Shown here: positions 46,805-57,622 of the stretch, piece after piece
Layout: each line of letters opens with the position of its first letter
Position numbering within the stretch: the first letter of the stretch is position 1
DNA from: Arthrinium phaeospermum
Taxonomy: Eukaryota > Ascomycota > Sordariomycetes > Amphisphaeriales > Apiosporaceae
DNA: 64,000 bases
Direction of reading: 5' to 3'
Assembly (NCBI GenBank): GCA_006503535.1
Contig: QYRS01000001.1
Coordinates: forward strand, 4,278,001 to 4,342,000
Notes under the pieces: generated by a model
Told to the model about the DNA's origin: nothing
Database searches by the model: none
What the model saw: only the letters and a program-made list of their open reading frames with translations
Made by a program: the position numbers and the translations under genes

Positions 46805-49285
46805 CTACTGGGCACCGTGATGAGCAGGGCACTTCTCGTGCCGCACCGCTGTCCACTCGGGCAAGCCCAGCGCCGTCCTCTTCAACTTCTGGTATTGCCC
46901 GAACTGAGCATTCATCTTGTGTTCCGCAAAGCTCTGGCGGAACCGGCTCCAGCTGCGCATCATGTGAGTCTCGTCCACCGAGAGGCCCTCCAGGAGACTC
47001 TCGTCCCCGTCATCCGAGCCTTGGCTGGAAAGCTGCCGCCCGTCGTCGGGCAGGACGCGCGCCCAAGGCTTCTCGTGACACTCGCACGTCTCCCACGTCG
47101 TATTGTCATCCCCGAAGTTGGGCACACGCGGGACTTTGCCCTCGTTTAGGTACGCGCGGATGTGCCGGATGGTGCACATAGAGGTACAGGCAGAACTGCA
47201 ATGGCCGAGGCCGTCCGTCTGCTCGACGATGCTCGCGTTCGCGAACTTGGCCGTCATTTTCAGGGCCGCGTAGAGCGGGGTGACGGGATCGAAGTGGTTC
47301 GTCAGGAACAGGAGGGGGAAGCTCGTGTTGATGGGCGCGGGCTTCCGCGCCGGGTGGTCGTCCCAGTCCATCGGGGGGTCCTTGGCCTCGATGGACCAGT
47401 CGTTACAGCCCATCATCAGGCCCATCCAGACGTCGGCAAAGGAGGAAACCGTGGACATGTCCTCAAACATCTTCTCAAGTTCTGGCACGGTCTCGTTGAG
47501 CTTGTAGCGCTTGTCGCTGCACATCACAGCCTTTTGTGCATCATCCGGCCAGATGGGTAGCGACAGGTCCTTACACAGGCCGCCCAGAATCAAAGGATTG
47601 ACCCAACTTTTCAGCCCTTGGCCTGTATAGACAGCTTGTAGCAAGTGCGCGACCGAAGGGTAGGCTAGGTTTGGCGTGTAAAGCGCCTGGAAAAGGACCA
47701 TCCGTATATCACCGGCATTCAGTATCGCAGGTATGTTGCCTCCAACATCAGTCACAATCTTGGGCTCCTGCAGGAGCTTGGCCAAAAGTTCATGGTAGCG
47801 GCTCTTGATGTCCTTTACAGTGTCTCCTTTTTGGTAAAAGGCACACTTTTCCTCGGCCTCGACACAGTAGCTGAAGAAGTGATCGAAAATGGCATCGGCA
47901 TCGACGATGGAATCTTTCCAGACCGGTTCCACTAATAAAGGTTTTTGGTCAGTCACTGGCCTGGACCTTTCGCGAGAGAGCGAGAGTTTCGGGTGCTTAC
48001 CATAGTGATCGGCGTCTACGACACCATCCAGCATGACACGGCCAACCGAGTCCGGGAACATGGCGGCAAATGTTGCGCCGAGCAGGGTGCCGTAGCTGAA
48101 GCCCCAGTAGACCAGCTTCCCCTTGGTGCTCTGAAGTGCCGGGTCATGATTAGAGTTCATCTCATCCGCCTCCGGATGGGGCTGGGCAGTCTTGGCAGTC
48201 TCAGCCGACTCCCTCCACGCATCCCAGGCGTGGACAATAGACAGCATGTCCCTGGCCACATTCGGCGTACTGCTGTACTGGAAGATGCTGTCGTCGCCAC
48301 TTTCATCGGACACCTGCTGACAGAGCTTGGCGAGAGCCCGGGCACGAACATCTAGCTTGGACAAAGCTACGTTGCTCGAGTTGACCAGGCCGACATCGTG
48401 GCCCGACAGCTCCCACGTGAGCCTATTCATGAGGGCCATATTCTGCCCCGCCACCCCATTCCAGTCATCCGCAGCGAAGCAGTTGGCCTTTGGGGTGGTT
48501 GCGCCTGTCCAGGGTTGCAACCAATTAGCATGAATATGATCAAACCAGTGGTGCCCCTTGTTGAGTTAGGTGGGAGGGAGCCCTCTTACCGATTCCTCTC
48601 GGGTCGAAACCGATGATATCGCGATCCGTTCCAACGACGCCTTGAATTTGTTGCCCGGAACCGAGGGCAAACATGGCGCCGCTGCCGCCAGGCCCTCCCT
48701 ATCGTTGCGTTTGAGTTTATGATGGCAAGCATTCTAGGGTAGCACTCAGAAAGCTTACCGGATTCAAAAGCAAAGGTGACTCGCCATACGACGTGGGGTC
48801 ATCAGTACGGTTGTGGCCAGGGACCAGGACTATAGCGATATGGACCTTGGGGTGACTGGCCGATTCGTTCAACGGGCGATGGTAATCCATCGGAACCGTC
48901 AGGCGAGCGCATCGCTGTCCGGCGGAAAAGCATGGATGCCATTCAAGCTTTTCACTGGGCTTGATCTACATACATATGCGCTCCGCACTTAGCATCTAGA
49001 CGACGAGAATAGTCGGTGGAAGGGCAAGAGTCCGTGAGATGTTGCAACAAAGCTTGTTATGCTTACTTGGCTCCAGACACTGTCCCTTGCATTCGAACTC
49101 GATGTCTCAATCGTGTTATCCGGGGCGGCGGCAGGAGGCCATAGTTTGAAATACCAAACTACGAAAAAGGCCGCCACCAATAGTTTCAACAGCCAAGATT
49201 GGGAGCTTCGAGGCCGTCGCGTGGGCGCTGGTGGACCAAAGTCGGTATCCACACGCGCGCATTTCTCCTCAGATGCGCCTGCCAT
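46805..49285 (-). CDS. Membrane-anchored S33 family peptidase (tripeptidyl aminopeptidase-like)
   Basis: Five exons, 49067..49285, 48759..48965, 48590..48698, 48001..48504 and 46805..47931, give 721 residues with all phases agreeing. A single hydrophobic segment near residues 31-48 (WLLKLLVAAFFVVWYFKLW) follows a basic stretch, making a signal anchor with the catalytic part outside the cytosol. The alpha/beta-hydrolase core has the oxyanion motif GGPGGSG (about 145), DPRGIG (about 175), nucleophile Ser in WGFSYGT (about 315), Asp in NHFDPVTP (about 562) and His in GLGHCSS (about 589); the last two lie in a TAP-like C-terminal domain. Cys-rich segments there suggest disulfides. Relatives remove N-terminal tripeptides or small residues. 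An ATG at 49339 is a less likely start. Confidence 0.9.
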
Positions 49286-51956
49286 TGCGTCTAGATGCGA
49301 TTCCGAATCAAGAGAAGCTCGAAACACATGAAACACCAATGAATTGCGTCAATATAAGAACCAGATGTATTGATGGAAGATAGGTAGTAGTAGGTAGAAT
49401 TTGATGATCCCAAGTTCGTCACGTTATGTATGTTTGTGAGGCTGCGCCTTCTGCCTAATACACCCCCTCCCCACATGTAGCTTGAGGTTAGTGCTGATCT
49501 GATATTGATCTGATATGATTTGGCCAAGAACATGACGCCAGGCGGCAAGCACGCAAGTAGCGTGCCCCCAATTGGGCTGGTGCATGGCAGAACCATTCAA
49601 CGTTTTGTTTTCGGCCAACGCTAGTATCAACCATTTGAATTGCCGAGAGACTTCAATTCTACGGTAGAACATGAACTTTTGCTGCATCTATTAGTTAGAA
49701 CCCCCCTTGTATCTGCGGCTTCAACTCAATCCTACTAGGCCTCCGGCAGTTCCTGACTAACTCATAGCGCCCGGGGACGCGGACCTGAGACCATTCCCTG
49801 AGCGGGCAAAGCCAAGCATTCGTCGCCATCTCTCGGCCATGGGGCACCAAATCGCTCTAGTCCCGACAGAATGTCACCGTCACATCGCACCCAAAGCGTT
49901 TCCCCATACCAATCTGAAGCAATGGCTTCGAAACATTTTGGCCATCGCAATCTCACGCGCATCTTCTTTTGGCTTGCTTGCTACTTGCTAGCACCACACT
50001 ACTCATTACGCACTACTTCATCGTCCGCCTCCCTGGCTTTTGCCAAGAAGAAAACGGTCGCAAAAGAAATGACGAGCGCGGAGAGGGGCGGTACAATGGC
50101 AATGTACAAACAGGCCCATCAGCTTTTCTGTTGTTTGTTGCTGGCCACCGTCGGGCCACTTCGTTTCCATCTTGGCACACGGTCCTCTTGAAACGTTATA
50201 GTCGACTATCGGGCTCTCCTCCCGCGAATCATGAGCCTGACCAAGATGTCCCAACGGGAAGGTATTGCATGTACCTCATCTCAGCTGCGTCACATTCTGT
50301 GCGGTTCGCGTGCGCTATGGAATCTGCTTGGCTGCATAGCACTTCCCAGCATAAACCTAACCGCCATGATAGACAAGCTTCTCAAGCTCATGACACCGAA
50401 GTCTAATGAATGTTGCGTAGGATCGCCAAGTCATCAACTCCTTCGTTCCCGCGATCTCATTGCTGGGCAAACTGATGAAGGTCTATAATAAGGGCACGGA
50501 AGATGTGGTCCAGCGATTGAACACCATCTGCTGCGCCTAGCCGAGTTGATCTTCACCACCACACACCAAAGAAAGCAATCATGTGTCGTCGGAAGACTTT
50601 GTCCAGCCGTGCCGCGTACAGGGAATCATGCCTTGAGTGACAACCTGGAGAGAAGTCGCACGCGCTCCTCTCGCCTCCTTTTCCTCTCTGTAGGGGTCTA
50701 CCGGCCGGCATGGGGCTTCTTTTCGGACTTGGAAAGTCGAAAGTCGACGCAAAACGACCCTAATAAATGGGACTGTCAGCTGTGCTAGCCTAGGCCCCTT
50801 GGACTAGGCTCGTTCCGTCCAGCGTTCCTCCCGAGGGATATTGCTGCGGCATGGGCCAATGGCAAGAGTCGTTTCCTTAAACAACCCCGTCTCGTCTGAT
50901 ACCTAAGCTAGGCCGATAGCAGAGGTGCTGATAAGTTTCTTCATGTAAAACATCAGCGTCACCCTGCTTGTCTTGGCTCAGCTATACCACTGCGACTTAT
51001 AGCCGGCGTCTCCAGCGGCCTGGATGGGCAGCCAATTCGTTTTGCGGAGGCCGGATGGTGGGTGACGGTCTAGATTGTGGGCCAGATGCCTAGAAAGCTT
51101 CGCATCTAGCTTGTCGGCTCTGGGCGCGGGGGACAGCACTAGGCCAAGGCCAGGATAGTTTCCACCCCTTGACCAAGTGTTCTCGGCCTTGGCAGGTTAC
51201 AGTTGTGCTTGACCCACATCGCCAATGGAACTCGTCTCACACATCTCGCTGCGCTGCTTGCACTGCTTCCACCACCGTTGGTAAGGGTCTTCGGACTATT
51301 TTGGCTGTGATGGTGCCCGCCGCATTGACGCTTCGACTAGAAATGGCTGGCTTGGCATCCTCAGCCAAGAGCCTCATGGCAACCTCAGCTGCGCTAGGCC
51401 CACTCTCATCTCGACTATATCGCGAAAATCTTGACTCTTCGTCGAGGCCTCGACGTTCACTCGCTGTTTCACGGTTAAGCACCGTTTGGCTTGCTTGGCC
51501 TGCCGATGGACAGACAGGGGTCGTCTAGGATTGCGGACTCCAGCTTCTCCAATCCCTTGACGTCCGTCTAGAGTGCCTCCTGCCAGCCCGCTTATAGATA
51601 TTTTTATCTTGCGATAGAAACGCCTTGGCGGTCGGGGACATGTGCCTTCCGTGCTGAGCATGGTCTACCTTGTCTGCAGGGTTCTAGTTCCATCCCAAGG
51701 AGAAGAGGCTTGATGTTCTCCGTGAGGCGACTCATGAGTATATATCAAGGGCAGCACGGCATCTAGACATTCCCTTTTGTCTTCAACCAGCTGTGCTCAG
51801 GTCCAGAAAATTTCACTACACTTCCGTTTCTTTCTTTCACCCGTTTCTACGCTGGTCGCCGCTGGTCGCTTGTTTATACTATTAGTCAACTCTATTAATC
51901 CTATCCAAACAAAACTTCACCCCTCCGCACCCCAAACCCCACAACCTACCCTCAAG
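49286..51956. other. 2.7 kb intergenic
   Basis: No supportable gene. A minus-strand frame at 51237..51482 has an amino acid pattern that looks coding for about 80 residues, but no family, splice sites or flanking exons were found. The right end holds the promoter of the next gene. Confidence 0.5.
51739..51746 (+). promoter_or_regulatory. TATA-like box of the secreted Ala-rich gene
   Basis: A TATATATC stretch lies about 220 bases before the ATG at 51957, followed by a C-rich leader. The match is good but untested. Confidence 0.4.
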
Positions 51957-53119
51957 ATGGTCAGCTACCGCCTCGTCGCCGCCGCCGGCTTTTTCGCCTC
52001 GGCCTACGCCCTTCCCTTGAACATCAACCTTGGTGCCTACTCGCCTGCTTTGTACGTGGCCCTGACTAACACCATCCCTTTTCGTCTTTGACACAAGCTA
52101 ATTCAATAACAGGGTAGTCGGTGATGGTGAAATAAGCTTCGGTGGTGGCCAAGACGTTTCCAAGCTCTTCACAACTCTGGAGGGTGCCGCACAGGCAAAC
52201 GCTGCTGGTGGCGGCGCCGCTGCCAAGACTGAAGGTGCTGCCCAGCCCGCCTCGCAAGCTGCTTCCCAAGCTGCTTCTTCGAAGGCGTCTTCTACCGACG
52301 GCCAGAGCGCTGCTGCTGCTGCTCCCGCTGCTCCTAAGCCCAGCACACCTGCTCCCGAGGTTGCTCAGACTCCGGATACCAGCATTGCTACCAGCGATGC
52401 CACTCTCCAAGACCAAGGTGCGTCATAGTATTGTACCAAGAGCATTTCACACCATGTATTAACCCTGCATCTTCAGCTTCCTCCGTCTCAACTCTCCAGG
52501 GAATGGGCAAGGAGATCGCGCCCAGGGATGCAGCCCCCGAGAAGCGTGATCTTGCCGGATTCGACCGTGCCCTGAAGTACGCCGAGGCCGCCCTTGTCAA
52601 GGGTCCCATCGTCCAGCTCGGTACTGGCAAGGAGGGTGCTGGTGTTGGTATCATCGTCGACAACCGCCCTGCTGGCGGTGCCGCTGCCAAGACCGTGGGT
52701 GCTGCTGCCAAGGAGCAGGGCGCCGCTTCTGCCGACGTTTCGGCCGCTGCTGCCGATGCTTCTACCAAGTCTGCTATGGGCAAGCGTGGTGAGGAGGAGT
52801 CGTCTCAGCCTCGCCGCCGCACGAAGGTTACCACCATGTACGTCCGCCGTGGCGTCCCTGCCGGTAAGTCTAAGATCCAATCACATCAATCTCATGCCCA
52901 GCTTGCTGACGTGAACCCCCTCTAACAGAAATGCAGACGAGTAAGCCCGAGACCCGCGACACCAAGTCGATCCCGATCGCTGCTGTCCCCGCCTTGAAGA
53001 GAGACGAGGACAAGCGCGAGGCGACTACATCGACCAGCATCGACTCGATCAACCTGAACGTCGACGACCCTCAGGGACTCACCATGACCTTTGTCGAGAC
53101 TTCCGAAGACGTCGAGTAA
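51957..53119 (+). CDS. Secreted Ala-rich protein with dibasic (Kex2-like) sites
   Basis: Four exons, 51957..52051, 52113..52417, 52477..52863 and 52929..53119, give 325 residues, all phases consistent. A clear signal peptide (YRLVAAAGFFASAYA) is cut before LPLNIN. Residues about 33-55 (VVGDGEISFGGGQDVSKLF) look ordered. A long Ala/Ser/Pro-rich region follows. Lys-Arg pairs occur in EKRDLAGF, GKRGEEE, LKRDEDKRE, plus RRR and RR in QPRRRTK and YVRRG, typical of Kex2 processing in the late Golgi. A middle block (KGPIVQLGTGKEGAGVGIIV) seems folded. I do not recognise a family. It could be a processed secreted precursor or a wall-associated protein; there is no GPI-type hydrophobic tail. Confidence 0.8.
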
Positions 53120-55088
53120 AAAGAAGTTGGAAGGGAACCTTTCTGGATAATATGAATTCTACTACATTCGATTAATCACTCCAAGAAGACCCCCTCCCGG
53201 GCCGTCTACTTCTACGAACCGTCCGACTGCGAGCCTAGCGATTATGTACTACAAATGTCCGATGATACCACTTGGGAGGAAAAGGGAACGAATTGGGATT
53301 TGAACAAAAAGGGAAACGGCCTTGCTCGACGGACGAAGGGAACTTGATATCACATCACGCACATGGTCAAGGAGTTGCATTTTGATGAAGGCGATGCTTT
53401 TATTACGCCCCAGGGGAGCAAGCAGTGGCAATTCCGGGGTGGTATTTTGTTAATTTGAGGCGCGCGAATTTCGTCTATGGATTTATTTGTTTACTTGATA
53501 GAGCGACTATTTTCTTACTACAACGGTACAAACAAGCTCCGGCACCTTTTTTTATATACAAACCAAGATTTTCTGGAAGACTCATCTTATTTGTCACTTA
53601 GTCTACCTATTCAGTGCTCTACACCAAGAAGAAAAGAGAGGCAAAATAAAACACTCACGAAGGGCGGTGTCTCCTACGTCATTTACAGGGAAACCTCGAA
53701 ACAGTGACAGGTGCATCATTCAAACTCAGCAATCGTTGATCGGACGGAGAAACCCATCACAGAAAGAGACAGAAAAAGCTAACTCGTTTGCGCAAAAAAT
53801 AGCCACTCTTGAGAAAAATAGCCACTCTTGAGACTCTACTCAGACGAGCGCCAAGACCCGTATAGGCCTGGCAGCTTGTGAAACGGTCGGGGCGGGTTGC
53901 GCGCCGAAAACCCCGAGTTCGACAAAAGACTGGGATTTCGCCGTTGCTGCCTGACCCCGAGGGTTCCCTACTTGCAATTACTCAGACAAGGGGCGGCAGA
54001 GAGGAAAAAAGCGGACTTGACAAGAAACATCTGAACATTTGCTGTCAAGTGACATGGAACAGCTACTGTAGGCACATAGCTGATAGACAAGACCCTCTCC
54101 CGCCCCTCCGAACCAAGAAAACTAAAAAATATGCATATGTGTTTGATAGACATAAGAGAGGAGAAAGGAATTGCCCGCTAAAACAAAAAGTTGCAATCAA
54201 GAGAGAAAGACAGGTGAGTGGGGGGTGATATTGTCGGTCGCAGAAACGACAAGGGTTTGGGGTTTGGTTTAATGCGCGCTTGTGATTGATCGACGGACAG
54301 ACATCGTAGTGTGAAACGCGGGCTGGGCGGAGGGACAGAGAGAGACAGAGAGATATGGGCGGGCCAATGATGAGGCAGACGGATTTCCTCTTGGTTATTA
54401 TTAGGTTGGTCGGGCCACTGGCACCACCACCACACAAGGGAAGGGAGGGAATCTCGGTGGTCTTGTGCTCCGAGTCAGTCTTATGCTCTGTCTCTTCGCC
54501 GTATCTTATTCCTCTGCTCACCCGGGTACATTTTGTTTTTCAATTATGTTTTCCCACAAATGCTTGGTAAATGTGAAGTACGCATACCATGCCGTGTACA
54601 TGTGTGTATGTGCGAATACCGGCAACTGGGTGCGGCCACTAACACATTTCCAAATCTGTCGTCTCTACTATCGAACGAACCCCCATGAACGAATCAAGCT
54701 TTCTTGTCCTGAAGTATATGTAACCGGCAGGTTCGTCGCTCCCGCTCCCGTGTGTAGCAGTAGCAGTGCCAACTACAAAGGTTCCAGCCGATGGACTTTA
54801 CATGAGATTGGGGTCGGTCTTGGCTGTCAGGGCAAGTATTAGGTTCGCGCCGCCGTTCGCCTCGTCATACCACCAATAGTAGCAAAAGCAAATACTAACA
54901 AGATACCCGTAGTAGCGGTATCCCATATTGTAGGTAGTACCACCCAGCAGCAGATCACAGGGCCAGGGTCGAACGGACTTCAGATGGCATATGCAAAACA
55001 ACTATCCGTTTTCTCACTTGTGTAATTTGTCAATTGTCACAATACGCATATGAAGAATGCCATAACATATCGAAAGAACTATGGGAAT
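53120..55088. other. 2 kb intergenic
   Basis: No supportable gene between the secreted protein and the NAD kinase. It holds their 3' sequences (the genes are convergent) and a 19-bp tandem repeat near 53.8 kb. Confidence 0.55.
53795..53832. repeat. 19-bp tandem repeat, two copies
   Basis: AAAAATAGCCACTCTTGAG is repeated exactly, at 53795..53813 and 53814..53832, in non-coding sequence. Confidence 0.9.
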
Positions 55089-57047
55089 CTAGATCGTCCC
55101 CGAGGACATGATCAATGAGGCACCGCATTCTTTGACACGCCCACGGCAAGATCCGGTTTCCAACATAGCCCCCTCGTCTTGGACTCGTTTTCTCATCGCA
55201 TCATTTGTCCCATTTCTGGTAACCTTCGTTTTTCTGCTTTTGCCGCGTATTCCAGCCCAGCTTCCCGCTGATGCTTGACCCAGTCCTCGCCCCGACGGCC
55301 CTGCGGCATGCACGAGGCGAACGGGAACCTGCTTGCGCTGATGGTCACATAGTCGCCAGGGAAGAGCTCGAGCCGCTCCCGCCCGTCGAAGCTGGCCCAC
55401 GAGTTCGTCCGCGCGTCGTACGGGACGCCTATGCGCAGCACGATCGTGTCGGGCAGGATGACGGGCCGGAACGACAGCGTATGCGCACAGATGGGATGTC
55501 AAGAGCATCACGGGGTTCTCAGGGTGGCACAGGGAGCCTCCCGCTGCCAAGTTGTACGCCGTGGACCCTGTTGGCGTCGAGATACATACTCCATCAGCTA
55601 AGATCGAGGTGAAATGCTCGTCGTCTGCAAACACTTCGGTATACGACATGGCTATAGAAGGTAGGTTAGCCACTCCATGCTGTCAATAATTGTGTGAGCA
55701 TGTGCTTACTGGGAGGGGCCCCGGTCCACAACGATTTCGTTGAGGATCTCGTACGTGCCGTCAGGTCGATGAGTGTGGTCATCATCTTTTTCCTCGCCAA
55801 TGAGCTCCTCAACGAGGTCTCTCTGTCGCTGCGTCCTCGTCGCTTATCGAGTCCTGTTCCTGGCCTTCTGGGATGCGTCGTTTCTGGCTTCTCATGATAG
55901 TGCCTTCGAACCGTAACCTGAGACTGACCGTGACACTTCCTTCAATGCCGTTGTGAGGGTGCTTTCATGCTCGGCAAAGTCGAACTTGGTGAGGAACCCC
56001 AGGTACCCAAAGCGAAGCTGATGAAGGGGGGTACGATCCTTTGGAATAGCCAGCTGGCGTAGAGGACTGTCCCGTCGCCTCCCAGCGTGATGCCAAGGTC
56101 AAACGTGTGTGGCCTTGTCCGGCACATGTTCTCGTTCCAGAACCGAACCCGCTTCTCTATCGCAGCTGCAGGCGCCTCCGCGTCCATCTCCCAGCGTCGA
56201 TGTATTCCTGCTTGAGTTCCTCCAGCATTCCTTTGAGGTCGAATCTCTTGTTTTCCTTCAAGCTGTCCTGCAGCCAGACGGTGTAATTAACCCCCTCTCT
56301 TTGCTCAGGAGCCACTTGACTATTGTCCGCGTTTTGGGCACCAGGTCGGCGTCGAAGACCTTTGTCAATATGAAGATGGATCGCGCTTCGAACTTGAGCC
56401 GGACACTGCCAAGTCGCCTGCTCAACTCTCTTACACCCAGGCCATCTCGCCTAGCTGCTTCTTCGTCAGAAGGCGGCTGCTGTGGACTTCGTGGTTCTCG
56501 CGGAGAGGTCCAGCTCTTCGTGAGGTGTGGTGACAGCCACCTTCCAGGACTGCTCGTCGGCCTGGCCCGCGTCCGATGTATCGGCACTGTCCGCTTCGAT
56601 GAAGGCTTGCTTCTTGGCTTTATGGTGGTGGTGGTGGCGGTGTTGCTGTCCCTTTGGTTCGACCACACGATCCAGCCCGACCTCGCTGGAAAGGTCGTCG
56701 GCGCTTGAATCGCGCCCCCGCCGGGGCCCGACCTTTCGTTTTCGAGAAATTGGTGCACGAGGCATTGTGTCTTCTTCAGCGGGGTTCAGACGCGGTCGTG
56801 CGCTGTCGCCTTGAGCCATTGAACTCTTCTGCGATAGGGGCTCGTCGAATCGAAGGACACCTAGAGTAGAAGAGGATTGTGTAAGGCGAGCGGCCTACTT
56901 GTCGGGGCTTGCGCAGCCGGCGAAATCGGGAGGAAAAAGACACACCTCGACCGCTCTCATGTCATCGTCACTGGAATGGGAGAGATTGTCACCTTCATGG
57001 GCCTCGGTCGGCGTCGCCGGCGCTGCCGGGTTATGCGAATTGGACAT
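55089..57047 (-). pseudogene. NAD kinase gene, frame broken by single-base indels
   Basis: Reading down the minus strand across three frames gives a nearly complete fungal NAD kinase. In order: a disordered His-rich N-terminus (from about 56.82 kb), LTKKQLGEMAW, VRELSRRLGSVRLKFEARS, TVWLQDSLKENKRFD, the nucleotide motif LGGDGTVLYASWLF, FGYLGFLTKFDF, NEIVVDRGP, then STPTGSTAYNLAAGGS, VPYDARTNSWASFDGRERLEL and SRFPFASCMPQ. The enzyme phosphorylates NAD to NADP. At least eight frame changes are needed (near 56.49, 56.44, 56.28, 56.19, 56.02, 55.7, 55.5 and 55.27 kb), several beside short homopolymers, and I saw no nonsense codon in the correct frame. A sequencing cause is therefore more likely than decay. 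The 5' end is uncertain; an ATG at 57047 opens a plausible first exon. Confidence 0.82.
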
Positions 57048-57467
57048 TGCTACTGGCGCATTTACTGCACGATGCGCTGGAGGGAGATTGAGAGAAAGCA
57101 AGCTGCGGTAGCTCAGGTTATCTGCAGGGAATTCCTCGTCGCCAATCCTTTCCCAGGGCGCTGAGTAAGGGATCGCTTGTGTGACAGTTGTTCGGGAACA
57201 GTAGTTGATTCGCCAATGGACCGCATGCAATTGCTGCGTCGGAAAGTGCGCCGTGCCACGGTTGCCTGTCTACGTGCACTGCAATGGCGGGATGGCCCAC
57301 GATAGCAGGCAGCAAGCCGACCCTCTCTAGGCAGAATAGCTACTCCTCCTGCAAGCCCATAAGTTCGCTAACTGATCGCTCCAATGAGGCCTGCCAGGAG
57401 CGGTGACACGGGACGACCGTCAGGCCTTGGCGGATACTCGTTGTGAACAACACATGACGGAGGTGAG

Positions 57468-57475
57468 TATATAAG
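57468..57475 (+). promoter_or_regulatory. TATA box upstream of the rvt gene
   Basis: TATATAAG lies about 155 bases before the ATG at 57623, followed by a CT-rich leader. It suggests the locus is, or was, transcribed as a normal gene. Confidence 0.5.
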
Positions 57476-57622
57476 GCGAGTGAGTAAGTATCTTCACGGC
57501 AATCAGACCTATCTCTCTATATCTTGTTTTTGCCTGTCATTTGGGCTATATTTATCACTTCCGCGACTACCATACCCCCACTGGCTTGAAGATACACGCA
57601 TACCAATCGTGCACACCAGAAC

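Noticed and set aside
51237..51482. Minus-strand frame of 81 codons with coding-like composition
   Set aside because: No recognisable family, no flanking exons and a competing frame of similar length; noted only as a possible gene remnant.
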